Positions 27,401 through 35,234 of a stretch of 64,000 bases of DNA are shown piece by piece. The notes under the pieces were generated by a model that saw nothing but the letters and a program-made list of their open reading frames with translations, was not told the origin of the DNA and did not search any database. Every line of letters begins with the position of its first letter. Within the stretch, counting starts at the first letter, position 1. The DNA is taken from contig JAFRNY010000063.1 of assembly GCA_017429945.1 (NCBI GenBank), forward strand, positions 41,358 through 105,357, written 5' to 3'. A program made the translations under genes and the position numbers. The DNA is from Bacteroidaceae bacterium (GTDB taxonomy: Bacteria > Bacteroidota > Bacteroidia > Bacteroidales > Bacteroidaceae).

Positions 27401-28175
27401 AGTCGGCTCCGTACTTAGCAGCATCGTTGAGCATCTCATAGAGCGGCACGCGCGCGTTGTAGATAGCAAACTCCTTGGCGAACTTTTCAGCGCTGGCGGC
27501 GTACTCCTCTAGGTTGACTGCCTCTTGGGGAATAAATATCCACTCGATATCGGCATCGTCAGCCGTGCAAGTGAATTTCACCTTCTCGCCAGCCCCTGTG
27601 CCGCCGGCATACTCTGTGGCTGCGTTGAGGAAATTGGTGTCTTCGGGTATTACCTGAATGTAGTAGTAGCCGTTGTCGTTCTTGGTGAGGTTCCAAACGA
27701 AGCCTTTGTTCTGGTTGTTAAGGTCGACGTAGCCGTCTTCGCCTGAGCGGAAGAGGTAGAAGAAGTCGGTTTTAAATCCGCTGGTCCATTCCTGTCCTTG
27801 TGTGCGATTGTGGTCGCCTGTGAGGTTGTATTTTTCTTTCATGCGAAGGGTCCAACCATTGCCAGGAGCAGCCATCTCAGTGCCTTTGGTACCAGTAATC
27901 TTGGTGTCCATCTCGATGGTCTCGGCAATCACGGCCACATAAGGAGTCGCGTTGCTGGTAAGGCTAATCTGGGTAGCCCAGACGTTTGCTCCAGTGATGA
28001 ACTGTCCTTCACCGACATTCATGATGTAGTAAGCTGTTCCCGATTCAGGGTCGGCAGCAAGCTCACGCAGGGCGTCGGAAGGATTCTCCGGTGCCACGGG
28101 TGCCGTCCAGCTCTGTGCCATAGCAGCAATGCTCATGCTTGCTACGGCGAGAAGAGATAAGAAACGTTGTTTCAT
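24420..28175 (-). CDS. Large modular secreted protein with T9SS-type C-terminal tail (paralog B)
   Basis: At 1251 residues this is a paralog of the downstream gene with the same plan: signal peptide (1-20, ending AMA-Q), N-terminal domain with YYIMNVGEGQFITGA, then three beta-sandwich modules separated by helical linkers. The modules end LNWMAADNFKL, HWTIWYDFELYYEG and DWCPFDNFRLEYLG. The final 33 residues (FTLDGRQTN...RGVNIVRQANGKVVKVLVK) are nearly identical to those of paralog A, while the module sequences have diverged strongly. That pattern suggests duplication with selection to keep the export tail. Function is unknown; surface glycan binding is a reasonable guess. Confidence 0.8.
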   Translation of the reverse strand: MKQRFLSLLAVASMSIAAMAQSWTAPVAPENPSDALRELAADPESGTAYYIMNVGEGQFITGANVWATQISLTSNATPYVAVIAETIEMDTKITGTKGTEMAAPGNGWTLRMKEKYNLTGDHNRTQGQEWTSGFKTDFFYLFRSGEDGYVDLNNQNKGFVWNLTKNDNGYYYIQVIPEDTNFLNAATEYAGGTGAGEKVKFTCTADDADIEWIFIPQEAVNLEEYAASAEKFAKEFAIYNARVPLYEMLNDAAKYGADYSAASAVYNNADATAEELTEAQAALKANISGVILNYAKTNSTAANPVELTKYIIVNPDFNTGNIDGWTVTEGIGQNQGFQNNNNYHNDAENVHIDQFIEAWRPAPNTLNDGKIYQTINGLPSGHYILECDGIARNQTAASSDQWVSPDEYRGIYLFYSDGTITVHSESTLRDVEDDEGNRLPTHFVFEFDLDDAESVQIGLMADDTNLNWMAADNFKLSMAGPSQVLPSYTALRTEVGVTDALLKGNEIMAQQTLIDALQEAFAQTKPLVDEASDSSKDAEYKSAYNTLNSARQAVLASQAAYTKLATFITKLEGDQNKYDKPGYGALLEKVENLFDEMNAGYDNKTISADEITAAIDGYDAMVMETIQQMFDEAAASGQLLDEPLDITPLFTDMTFPDTNGADQQAYAGGYPSAEAPVWVNETGTGNFKTNYGTVEVWDARPFNIYRDFTNLPKGKYTVKTHAFFRVEANDSNYPAWQADNSYGQGFAYLYAGRNNTPIINVASIACPEFADLDAPYDCTDGNYMPNNQHSASMIFTDSKYAAQAEQCYIGASASVIEDNGTLRVGVAGTSDLMANHWTIWYDFELYYEGVAGLDDDIQNMLDQLELLDHYGVVATSEIIENAKAAGEAALGADEATQAAAIKTMQDAINASELSQQLTQKIQSTKETYQAMVDNLEGNFNDTKVITIIDEIDAAILSDHFESNEKIQEWLDALPGAWYDYVLSMQELDDATEDNAVELPILVNGTFDDMVGETTAMPTGWTAEFEKNGGKGREGVMEFWNASTFDIYQDLPKLKNGYYRLCVDGLYRAGASNDENGQIIAGNTPANDVYFYAQGRAEEKLMQWSDTESGAIPYALADKDGVTAIGTLYDLNEELGGFDAPNNQSAVNAFIAQKRYHNTLVFGYGVDGYDEGTVRIGLKKTVAVANDWCPFDNFRLEYLGTERPTAVNAVETDTNASPAAIFTLDGRQTNRLSRGVNIVRQANGKVVKVLVK

Positions 28176-28295
28176 TTAAATGATTTGATTTGGTTAATAA
28201 ATGATTTTGTTGAATTGGTTATGATTGTTTGTTGTATGCGATAGTTATAGGTAAAGTGAGATGCATCAGCGAACCGCTGTTGCACTTTGAGCGCG

Positions 28296-28303
28296 CAAAG
28301 GTA
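28296..28303 (-). promoter_or_regulatory. Promoter -7 box for paralog B, with upstream CGCGCGCACGTAC motif
   Basis: Minus strand TACCTTTG followed by CGCGCTC. Immediately upstream (28311-28331) lies the recurring CGCGCG...GTACATATTAT motif in the -33 region. The leader is about 120 bases. Confidence 0.6.
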
Positions 28304-28404
28304 GCAATTATAATATGTACGTGCGCGCGAGAGACGTTAAAACTGTGAGGCTTTTTGGTTTTTTAACCGTTGCTGGGGCAAAATGTCTGAAAACGGATTA
28401 ATTC

Positions 28405-29607
28405 TTACCCTTCATAGACCGGCTCGTCATCGCCGAGCGTATTGAAATAGGCGATGATGGCTTCCGGGGTGAGGGCATCGGTGGGGCGTGCCGGCTGGAA
28501 ATAGACTTTTGAGCGCTTGCCGCGCATGACCTCGCTGACGATAGGGTGCTGCTCGTCGGCTGTGAGCTCGTAGAGGATTGTGTTGACGAGCGAGAGGGGT
28601 AGGGCGGTGGCGGCTGCCAGCTCAGTGGCCGTTAGTGCTTCGCCTCGGCTGAACGCCTCGGCGAGGGCGCCGACAATTCGCACGGCCACACGGTCGTGGG
28701 CGGCGCGACTGAGGTGTGGCGCCGATTTCTCGAAAGCGAAGTCGGCCTCCATTTGGTTGGCGTAGGAGAGCTGGCCACCGAAGAGGCAGATGTTCCACGA
28801 GAGTTCCATCCACAGCATAAACAAAGGTATGGCGGCGAAGGAACCGTAGATGGCGCTGTAGCCCGAGATCCACAATTGCGAATGAATATAGAACCACTGC
28901 AGGCCTTGAAAAGCACAGCCGGCGAGAATGGCGGGCCAGATGGTCGAGCGCCAACGCACGTCGGTGTTTGGCATGAGTTTGTAGAGTGCCATGAAGGCCA
29001 GCGAGGTCAGTATGTATGGCGAAAGTTGTACGAGGAGCTCGATGCCGTAGTTTACGAAATTGAACGAAGGCATGAAACGTCCAATACCTACAATGAAGAT
29101 TTGCAGTCCTGACGTTATGACAATGACGAGAGGCAATAGGAAGAAAACGCTGATGTAGTCGACGGCGCGGCGGTAGATGTTGCGCGACGACTTCACTTGC
29201 CAGATGGTGTTGAAGGCGTTCTCGATGTTCGAGGTGAGGCTGAAGAGGGTGTAGAACAGCAGGAGTAGTCCTATGCCAATGAACACGCCGCCGCGTGTGC
29301 GCTCGAGATATGCGTTGATGAACTGCATGATGGTGTCGGTCATCTCGGGCGTGAAGCGCACGTTCGCCGTCAGCTTCTCTTGTACGAGTTGGTCGAAGCC
29401 GAAGCCTCGTGCTACGGCGAAGATAATAGCCAGAATGGGTACTGCGCCGAGGATGCTGGCATAGGTCAAGGCGGAGGCGTGGGCCGAGAGGTTGCGGTCG
29501 ACGTACAACTCCACAGCCATTACGAGGCGTCGCAAGGAATGGAGTGCCCAACGCCTGTAGTGCGGCAATCTGCTGTAATCGGCGGTCCAGAGTTCGCTAA
29601 TCGTCAT
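28405..29607 (-). CDS. YihY/BrkB family inner-membrane protein
   Basis: The 400-residue protein has six or so hydrophobic segments and the family hallmarks SAHASALTYASILGAVPILAI and GAVPxLxxI-type signatures, a FSLTSNIENAFNTIWQVK segment and a NWFYIH/WISGYSAIYGSFAAIPLF region. The family was once annotated ribonuclease BN, which is wrong; function remains unclear though transport is suspected. The C-terminal ~100 residues look like a winged helix (ALTATELAAATALPLSLVNT), a common Bacteroidetes extension. It lies next to rnpB, which is co-oriented and upstream. Confidence 0.9.
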   Translation of the reverse strand: MTISELWTADYSRLPHYRRWALHSLRRLVMAVELYVDRNLSAHASALTYASILGAVPILAIIFAVARGFGFDQLVQEKLTANVRFTPEMTDTIMQFINAYLERTRGGVFIGIGLLLLFYTLFSLTSNIENAFNTIWQVKSSRNIYRRAVDYISVFFLLPLVIVITSGLQIFIVGIGRFMPSFNFVNYGIELLVQLSPYILTSLAFMALYKLMPNTDVRWRSTIWPAILAGCAFQGLQWFYIHSQLWISGYSAIYGSFAAIPLFMLWMELSWNICLFGGQLSYANQMEADFAFEKSAPHLSRAAHDRVAVRIVGALAEAFSRGEALTATELAAATALPLSLVNTILYELTADEQHPIVSEVMRGKRSKVYFQPARPTDALTPEAIIAYFNTLGDDEPVYEG

Positions 29608-29646
29608 AAGAACTATTCTCTATATATGCCACTTGAGGACAAAAAC

Positions 29647-29666
29647 TCCTTTCCTTTGGGAAAGGA
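29647..29666 (-). terminator. Terminator of rnpB
   Basis: TCCTTTCC pairs with GGAAAGGA around a 4-base loop; minus strand continues GTTTTTG. It lies just past the 3' end of the RNase P RNA. Confidence 0.75.
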
Positions 29667-29681
29667 TGGGGTGTACTGAAA

Positions 29682-30103
29682 AAAGCAGTGGGGCTGTAAG
29701 CCGGGTTCTGTTCCACGCCGCCGACGCTTATTGGGGGGCGGCGGCGTGGTGCTTGCCATTTATCTACTGCGGCGCTCACGCGCCGCCTCTATCGTTCTAC
29801 CCTCCAGCTTGGGCGGGCCGCCCTCTCTCGTCCTTGCAGCCCGCGTGGCTGCAGTCGACGCTTCGCTGGTATACGCGAACTTTCCACCTCCGGTGTGCAC
29901 AGCACGCATGTCGCCATGCGCCTGGTGAGCTCTTACCTCGCCTTCTCACCCTTACCGCCCGCGGGCGGCGGTTGTTTTCTTCTGCACGTGCAAGCTCTCG
30001 CGAACTTCTATCCGTTAGGTAGCGGAGTGCCCTGTGTGGCCCGGACTTTCCTCTCGCTCTTTCCCGAATGGAATCGGCCAGCGGCAAGCCGCCCCACTGC
30101 TTT
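29682..30103 (-). ncRNA. rnpB: RNase P RNA (bacterial type A)
   Basis: Reading the minus strand, the 5' end AAAGCAGTGGGG (30092-30103) pairs with the 3' end CCCCACTGCTTT (29682-29693) to close helix P1. Conserved core elements are visible: GAGAGGAAAGTCCGG near the 5' end (30041-30055), ACAGAACCCGGCTTA near the 3' end, and several GC-rich helices between. The length of about 422 bases suits a Bacteroidetes RNase P RNA. It is the catalytic subunit that matures tRNA 5' ends. A TACCTTTG promoter box lies 7 bases upstream of the inferred 5' end and a hairpin with a U-run follows the 3' end, so it is a stand-alone transcript. Confidence 0.96.
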
Positions 30104-30110
30104 GTGGGTG

Positions 30111-30118
30111 CAAAGGTA
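30111..30118 (-). promoter_or_regulatory. Promoter -7 box for rnpB
   Basis: Minus strand TACCTTTG followed by CACCCAC, placing the start of transcription at about 30103, matching the P1 helix boundary. Confidence 0.75.
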
Positions 30119-30520
30119 CGAATTAAAATGAAAAGTGAAAAGTGAAAAGTGAAAAATCGAAGGATAGAGTCCTTTTAAAGTGATAAATGAAATAATTTAT
30201 GTCTCTTGGCTTGTGTGTCATAACCCTTGGCCCTTTGCTCGGGGGGGCTGTGCCGGCCACCTTAAGTTGTTGACAGAGTGGCGTGGCATGCGGGGTCTGA
30301 AAAGAAATGTAAAAATGTCAGTCTGTGGGTTTAAGCGCTGTTAAGCATAGCGGCAGAGTAGTTAAAAGAAAGAAAAAAACGATGTCATTTCGTCATAGTG
30401 ATAAACTTTTGCACTACTTTTGTGTCGAGAAAAATGAACAATCCTGATAGATAATTGCGCCTAAGCGTAGGCTGAAGGGCAATCAGACATCAAAACGATA
30501 AATTAATCCTTAAATATTCA
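30119..30520. other. Gap between rnpB and the DegP gene
   Basis: Starts with tandem GTGAAAA repeats (about 30128-30163), a seven-G run near 30240, then the DegP promoter at 30415-30422 and a ~100-base leader. No gene seen. Confidence 0.6.
30415..30422 (+). promoter_or_regulatory. Promoter -7 box for the DegP gene
   Basis: TACTTTTG followed by TGTCGAG; about 100 bases of untranslated leader precede the start, including a small GCCTAAGCGTAGGC hairpin. Confidence 0.5.
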
Positions 30521-32050
30521 ATGACAAAGATGACACAAAAGCAGAAGACATGGCTCGGTGCCACAGCACTGGTGCTGAGCAGCAGCCTGATGACAGGCGC
30601 TATCATGACAAACAAGATTTCCGTAGCCTCGACAGCCCAGGCAGCTCCGCAACTGCCTGCATTAACAGCTCAGGCTGCGCCCGCTACTCCGGCAGGTTTG
30701 GTTGATTTGACTACTGCCGCAGAGCGCTCGGTGAACTCAGTAGTATATATTAAGGTAACGAAGAATGCAGTGCGGCAGACGGTGACCGTACGCGACCCGT
30801 TTGAGGACTTCTTCGGCGAATTCTTCGGCTATGGCAACCGCGGTCGCGGTCAGGGTCGCCAGCAAGAGATTGAGACGCAGCCTAAGCGTCAGGGCGCCGG
30901 TTCGGGTGTCATCATCTCGGCCGATGGCTACATCGTTACGAACAACCACGTTGTTGCAGGTGCCGATGAGATTCTCGTAAAACTTAACGACAATACTGAA
31001 TACAAGGGTCGCATCATCGGTCTCGACGAGACCACCGACCTGGCCCTCGTTAAGGTTGAGGCCAAGAACCTGCCGGCTATCACCATCGGCAACTCCGACG
31101 CCCTGAAGATCGGCGAATGGGTGTTGGCCGTGGGTAACCCGTTCAACCTCACGTCGACCGTCACCGCCGGTATCGTATCGGCCAAGGCACGCTCGCTCGG
31201 AGCCAACGGCGTGGAGAGCTTCATCCAGACCGACGCTGCCATCAACGCCGGTAACTCGGGCGGAGCACTCGTCAACGAACGTGGTGAGCTCGTAGGCATC
31301 AATGCCATGCTCTACAGCCAGACGGGCTCCTATGCCGGCTACGGCTTTGCCATCCCCACGACGATTATGAACAAGGTCGTGTCTGACCTGAAAGAATTCG
31401 GCGTCGTGCAGCGCGCGCTGCTCGGTGTGCGCGGCATGGACGTCACCAACTACATCGACGTCGAGAAGGAGAAGGGCAACGACGTGGACCTCGGCACAAA
31501 CAAGGGCATCTACATCCAGGAAGTGGAGCAGAAGACCACCGCTGAGGAGCTCGGCCTGCAGAAAGGCGACGTCGTGACGGCCATCGACGACAAGCAAGTC
31601 TCGAAGATGGCCGAGCTGCAGGAGGCACTCTCGCAGCACCGCCCTGGCGACAAGGTGAAGGTGACCTACGTCCGCAACAAGAAGACCCACACCCAGACCG
31701 CTACGCTGCGCAACGCACAGGGCGGCACCGAGGTCCTCGAGGAAGTAGACATCGACCTTTTCGGCGCGCAGCTGAAGCCGCTGAGCGATGAAGCTAAGCG
31801 CGAGCTGGCTCTGCGCTACGGTCTGGAAGTCACGGCAATAAAGAAAGGCAAACTCATGGATGCCGGCATCACCAAGGGCATGATTCTCCTCCAGGTCAAC
31901 GACAAGGAGATGCGTACCGTAGAGGACTTCGAGGAAGCCGTGAAGCTGGCTAATTCGTCGAGCGACCGCACCCTCTGGATTCGAGCCATCACGCAGAGCG
32001 GACGTCGCGTAGCCACTGCCATCGACCTCTCCGACGAGAAGAAGAAATAA
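30521..32050 (+). CDS. DegP/HtrA family periplasmic serine protease
   Basis: The 509-residue protein has an N-terminal signal or anchor (GATALVLSSSLMTGAIM) and a trypsin-like domain with the triad His143 (VTNNHVVAGAD), Asp173 (TTDLALVKV) and Ser246 (INAGNSGGALVN). An acidic/Gly-Arg-rich LA-loop (about 93-122) precedes it. Two PDZ domains follow (about 290-390 and 410-500). This is the Do-family layout. The enzyme degrades or refolds damaged envelope proteins. It stands alone with its own promoter and a strong downstream terminator, next to rpoD. Confidence 0.95.
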   Translation: MTKMTQKQKTWLGATALVLSSSLMTGAIMTNKISVASTAQAAPQLPALTAQAAPATPAGLVDLTTAAERSVNSVVYIKVTKNAVRQTVTVRDPFEDFFGEFFGYGNRGRGQGRQQEIETQPKRQGAGSGVIISADGYIVTNNHVVAGADEILVKLNDNTEYKGRIIGLDETTDLALVKVEAKNLPAITIGNSDALKIGEWVLAVGNPFNLTSTVTAGIVSAKARSLGANGVESFIQTDAAINAGNSGGALVNERGELVGINAMLYSQTGSYAGYGFAIPTTIMNKVVSDLKEFGVVQRALLGVRGMDVTNYIDVEKEKGNDVDLGTNKGIYIQEVEQKTTAEELGLQKGDVVTAIDDKQVSKMAELQEALSQHRPGDKVKVTYVRNKKTHTQTATLRNAQGGTEVLEEVDIDLFGAQLKPLSDEAKRELALRYGLEVTAIKKGKLMDAGITKGMILLQVNDKEMRTVEDFEEAVKLANSSSDRTLWIRAITQSGRRVATAIDLSDEKKK

Positions 32051-32090
32051 GCTTTGCAAAAAGCAGGCCAAAGTGGCCCAAAACAGCAAA

Positions 32091-32123
32091 GGGCGCAAAG
32101 ATTTCTTTTCTTTGCGCCCTTTT
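32091..32123 (+). terminator. Terminator of the DegP gene
   Basis: GGGCGCAAAGA (32091-32101) pairs with TCTTTGCGCCC (32109-32119), followed by TTTT. Confidence 0.85.
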
Positions 32124-32179
32124 CCCCGCTTTTTGCGGAAAAACTTTAAATTTTTCTTGCGCGCGTACTATATTTAATG

Positions 32180-32187
32180 TAATTTTG
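32180..32187 (+). promoter_or_regulatory. Promoter -7 box for rpoD operon with CGCGCGTAC motif
   Basis: TAATTTTG followed by CACGC, 27 bases before rpoD. TTGCGCGCGTACTATATTT occupies the -33 region (from 32158), the same motif seen before paralog B. Confidence 0.65.
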
Positions 32188-32214
32188 CACGCTTAAAATG
32201 TAGACCAATAAGAA

Positions 32215-33075
32215 ATGAGACAACTTAAGATTACAAAAAGTATCACCAATCGCGAGAGTGCTTCGCTTGACAAGTACCTACAGGAGATTGGACGTGAAGA
32301 CCTGATTACCGTTGACGAAGAAGTGGAACTGGCCCAGCGTATTCGCAAGGGCGACCGCGCTGCTTTGGAGAAGCTGACGCGTGCCAACCTACGCTTCGTG
32401 GTCAGTGTGGCCAAGCAATATCAGAATCAGGGCCTCTCGCTTCCCGACCTTATCAACGAAGGTAACCTCGGACTGATAAAGGCAGCCGAGAAGTTCGACG
32501 AGACGCGTGGCTTTAAGTTTATCTCATACGCCGTGTGGTGGATTCGCCAGAGCATATTGCAGGCCTTGGCCGAGCAGAGCCGTATCGTGCGCCTGCCCCT
32601 GAATCAGGTGGGGTCGCTTAACAAGATTTCAAAGGCCCTGTCGAAGTTCGAGCAGGAGAACGAGCGTCGGCCCAGTCCCGATGAGCTGGCCGAAGAACTC
32701 GACATTCCAGTCGACAAGATTTCTGACACGCTGAAAGTCAGCGGCCGACATATTTCTGTCGATGCGCCATTCGTAGAGGGCGAGGACAATACTCTGCTCG
32801 ATGTCATCGTCAACGACGACAGCCCTATGGCAGACAAGAGTCTTGTGAACGAGAGTCTCAGCCGCGAGATTGACCGCGCACTCTCGACGCTCTCTGAGCG
32901 CGAGAAGCAAATCGTGGAGATGTTCTTCGGTATCAACCATCAAGAGATGACCCTCGAAGAGATTGGCGACAAGTTCAACCTAACCCGCGAGCGTGTACGC
33001 CAGATTAAAGAGAAGGCTATTCGCCGCCTGCGCAACAACTCCAAGAATAAACTACTGAAATCGTATCTCGGATAA
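32215..33075 (+). CDS. rpoD: Primary RNA polymerase sigma factor RpoD (SigA type)
   Basis: At 286 residues this is the short primary sigma of Bacteroidetes, without region 1.1. It has region 1.2 ([12 protein letters not shown]), the whole region 2 ([36 protein letters not shown]), region 3 and region 4 with the helix-turn-helix [18 protein letters not shown]. It directs RNA polymerase to housekeeping promoters of the TTTG/TAnnTTTG class, the class seen throughout this window. Its stop overlaps the next gene's start (TAATG), so it is translationally coupled to a small secreted protein. Confidence 0.96.
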   Translation: MRQLKITKSITNRESASLDKYLQEIGREDLITVDEEVELAQRIRKGDRAALEKLTRANLRFVVSVAKQYQNQGLSLPDLINEGNLGLIKAAEKFDETRGFKFISYAVWWIRQSILQALAEQSRIVRLPLNQVGSLNKISKALSKFEQENERRPSPDELAEELDIPVDKISDTLKVSGRHISVDAPFVEGEDNTLLDVIVNDDSPMADKSLVNESLSREIDRALSTLSEREKQIVEMFFGINHQEMTLEEIGDKFNLTRERVRQIKEKAIRRLRNNSKNKLLKSYLG

Positions 33076-33584
33076 TGTCTAGCTCGAAAGTATTAAGGTC
33101 ATGGCTGATCGTGGCTTCGCTTGCCATCGCAATGGCAGCCAGTGCCGGCAACAAGGGGCCGCAGATGCAGCGCGTCTATATGTTCGGCTTCGGCGCTTCG
33201 CTGACTGATTCCATTGCATGTCAGACGCAGGTGCAGGCTATCGACAGCGCGTGGCTCGACTCGCATAAGCTCTTGGTTGACCGCTCGCTCTATAGCATAC
33301 AGCTGCAGTTTCACCTCGAACAGAATGAGGGCGTCAAGAATCCCATTTGCACAATCTATTTCGATCGTAACGAACGCAAGTTGCGTAAACTTTGGGCTAA
33401 GCTGAAACGTCGCTATGAGAGTGAGCAGCAACTGAAACTCAGAGAAGTCGGTCTTGACCGCTTCAGTTTCAAGGCAGAGCAATATAATCCCATTATTATA
33501 GGGGACCCGACCGAAGCCGCAGCGGCGTCTGCCGATAAGACCGACAAGAAAACGAAGCAAAGCGGAAAGGACAAAAAGAAATGA
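33075..33584 (+). CDS. Small secreted protein of unknown function behind rpoD
   Basis: The start shares one base with the rpoD stop. The 169-residue protein begins with a signal peptide (LIVASLAIAMAASAGNKGPQ) and continues with a predicted alpha/beta domain (RVYMFGFGASLTDSIACQTQ; VDRSLYSIQLQFHLEQNEG; CTIYFDRNERKLRKLWAKLK) and a disordered Lys-rich tail (DKKTKQSGKDKKK). I do not recognise the family. Its stop overlaps the next start (ATGA), so rpoD, this gene and the kinase-like gene form one tightly packed unit. A periplasmic location is likely from the signal sequence. Confidence 0.8.
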   Translation: MSSSKVLRSWLIVASLAIAMAASAGNKGPQMQRVYMFGFGASLTDSIACQTQVQAIDSAWLDSHKLLVDRSLYSIQLQFHLEQNEGVKNPICTIYFDRNERKLRKLWAKLKRRYESEQQLKLREVGLDRFSFKAEQYNPIIIGDPTEAAAASADKTDKKTKQSGKDKKK

Positions 33585-34465
33585 GCCTCAGCACCTACAG
33601 AGTGGCCCGCCACTGTTTTCAGGTCTGTTTGCCCGATGCGTTCAAGGCAGAAAACATAATACCCTCCTTCTCGCCGTTCACTTTCGAGGAGGAGGGTGAT
33701 GTGCTTTTCAGGATGGATGTGGAGATAGGTCAGGCTCACGCTTCCGATGCCCTCGATGAGATAGGTCAGTTCGACTGCGGCGGAGCCAACCACGGCGTCT
33801 ATGCCACAGCTGACGGCGGTTATGTCTTCGAGATCAGTCTTCCGGGCGAGAATGCGCCGCTGGCCTGCCAGATGTGGGCAAACGCCGATTTTAGCAGCTG
33901 CAAGTCTGTCGTCATGGAAGGTAGCCGCCAACAACAGAACTTCGGCCTCAATAATGCCCTTATGATGGCATTCGCATTCGCCGCAGCACCCTTTGACACA
34001 CTCCTGATTCACGCCTCCGTGATTCGTCATGCAGGCTATGGCTATCTCTTCACGGCTCCAAGCGGTACGGGCAAGAGCACACATACCCATCTGTGGTACA
34101 AGCACATCCCTGGCTGCGACCTCATGAACGATGACAACCCCGTTGTGCGAATTATCGATGGTCGCGCCCTAGTCTTCGGTTCGCCTTGGAGCGGCAAGAC
34201 GCCCTGCTACCGTAATATATATGCTCCCATAGGTGCTATTACGCGCATAGAGCAACGACCGGAGAACAGTGTCCGGCGGATGGCGGCCATCGAGGCTTTT
34301 GCAACGTTGCTGCCGGCAGTGAGCTCTATGAAATGGGACCGCCGTGTTTACATGAGCATCTGCGACACTATATCGTCGCTCCTGTCCATCATACCCGTCT
34401 ATTGGCTCGGCTGCCGCCCCGACGAGGAGGCTGCGCGAGTGTGCTTCGAGGCGGTGCACGTGTAG
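33581..34465 (+). CDS. HPr-kinase/PEPCK-like ATPase
   Basis: The 294-residue protein has a P-loop FTAPSGTGKSTHTHLW with Lys165, preceded by LLIHASVIRHAGYGYL, the usual lead-in of HPrK-related kinases. A downstream acidic element MNDDNPVVR (182-190) and GSPWSGKTP (200-208) correspond to the metal/phosphate sites of HPrK/PEPCK-fold proteins. The N-terminal 140 residues are a separate alpha/beta domain. HPrK-like kinases occur in RiPP clusters (for example lasso-peptide tailoring kinases) and beside PqqD proteins. Here an S26-type peptidase and a PqqD-like gene follow. The substrate is unknown; canonical HPr kinase is unlikely because the N-domain differs and no PTS genes are near. Confidence 0.8.
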   Translation: MSLSTYRVARHCFQVCLPDAFKAENIIPSFSPFTFEEEGDVLFRMDVEIGQAHASDALDEIGQFDCGGANHGVYATADGGYVFEISLPGENAPLACQMWANADFSSCKSVVMEGSRQQQNFGLNNALMMAFAFAAAPFDTLLIHASVIRHAGYGYLFTAPSGTGKSTHTHLWYKHIPGCDLMNDDNPVVRIIDGRALVFGSPWSGKTPCYRNIYAPIGAITRIEQRPENSVRRMAAIEAFATLLPAVSSMKWDRRVYMSICDTISSLLSIIPVYWLGCRPDEEAARVCFEAVHV

Positions 34466-34582
34466 CCCACATTTCCATCCCCCTACAGTGGATTAGTTGA
34501 TACCGTCAAGAAAGGAACACCCCGACTGTACGACAGCAAAAAATAGGCTTTCTGGAGAACTTAAATAATAATATATTGTGGA

Positions 34583-35125
34583 ATGGCATTGAAGCAGATG
34601 ATTAAGCGAGTGGCTCGCTGGCTTGCTACACCTTGGCGTAAGGTCAAGGCGAGGCGTTATGCAGATATGTCGTCTGAAGGTGTCGGTCACAAGGAATTTC
34701 CGAACGACAAGTTCCTGCCGCTCGTCAGGGAATATGTGGCTAAGGGCGAGGCTGTGGTCATCAGTGTGAAAGGCTACTCCATGCGCCCTTTCCTCGAACA
34801 TTTGCGCGATCGCGTAAAGCTGGCACCCTGGACGACTCTAAGTGTCGGTGATGCCGTGCTGGCAGAGATAACCCCGGGCCATTTCGTGCTCCATCGCATC
34901 ATCGCTATTGATGGCGAACAGCTTACGCTGATGGGCGACGGCAATATCCGTGGCACAGAGAGCTGCACGGCGTCAGATGTATGCGGCGTAGTAGTCGAAT
35001 ATCTGCGTCCAAACGGGCACATAATGTTGGCCAGCGACCATCGGTTGCAACGCCGCATCCGCCTCTGGCGTCGCCTTCTGCCCATTCGCCGCTGGTTGCT
35101 GTTCATCTACAAACAAAGCGTGTGA
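34583..35125 (+). CDS. S24/S26 family peptidase, signal peptidase-like with Ser/His pair
   Basis: The 180-residue protein has the S26 nucleophile motif VKGYSMRPFL (Ser66) and, about 38 residues later, FVLHRIIAIDG (His104), followed by LMGDGN. The position of the usual general-base Lys is taken by His-Arg, as in the SipW/ER signal peptidase type. No clear N-terminal membrane helix is seen; a basic amphipathic start (KQMIKRVARWLATPWRKVKA) may touch the membrane and a hydrophobic segment lies at the C-terminus (WLLFIY). Together with the kinase-like and PqqD-like genes it suggests processing of a peptide. It lies 117 bases after the kinase gene, with no obvious new promoter. Confidence 0.8.
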   Translation: MALKQMIKRVARWLATPWRKVKARRYADMSSEGVGHKEFPNDKFLPLVREYVAKGEAVVISVKGYSMRPFLEHLRDRVKLAPWTTLSVGDAVLAEITPGHFVLHRIIAIDGEQLTLMGDGNIRGTESCTASDVCGVVVEYLRPNGHIMLASDHRLQRRIRLWRRLLPIRRWLLFIYKQSV

Positions 35126-35234
35126 AGATTGGAAGATTGAAAATTGAAAATTGAAGATTGGAGATTGAAGACTGAAAGAAAGATATTCTACATTAAATAT
35201 TAAACTAAATACGGGCGCAGCCCGGGAAAAAAAT
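35126..35234. repeat. AT-rich tandem GAAAATT/GATTGAA repeats before pqqD-like gene
   Basis: A string of 7-8 base units of the form (G)AAGATTG / AAAATTG fills 35126-35175; CGGGCGCAGCCCGG (35212-35225) forms a small hairpin 9 bases before the next start codon. Confidence 0.6.

Noticed and set aside
29680-30110. Several short plus-strand frames across the RNase P locus
   Set aside because: The region is fully explained by rnpB on the minus strand, with P1 pairing, core motifs, promoter and terminator.
30128-30163. Tandem GTGAAAA repeats, considered as a CRISPR-like array
   Set aside because: Units are 7-8 bases with no unique spacers and no cas genes nearby.
30737-32098. 453-codon frame antisense to the DegP gene
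   Set aside because: The DegP frame carries the full protease triad and PDZ domains; the antisense frame runs through its terminator.
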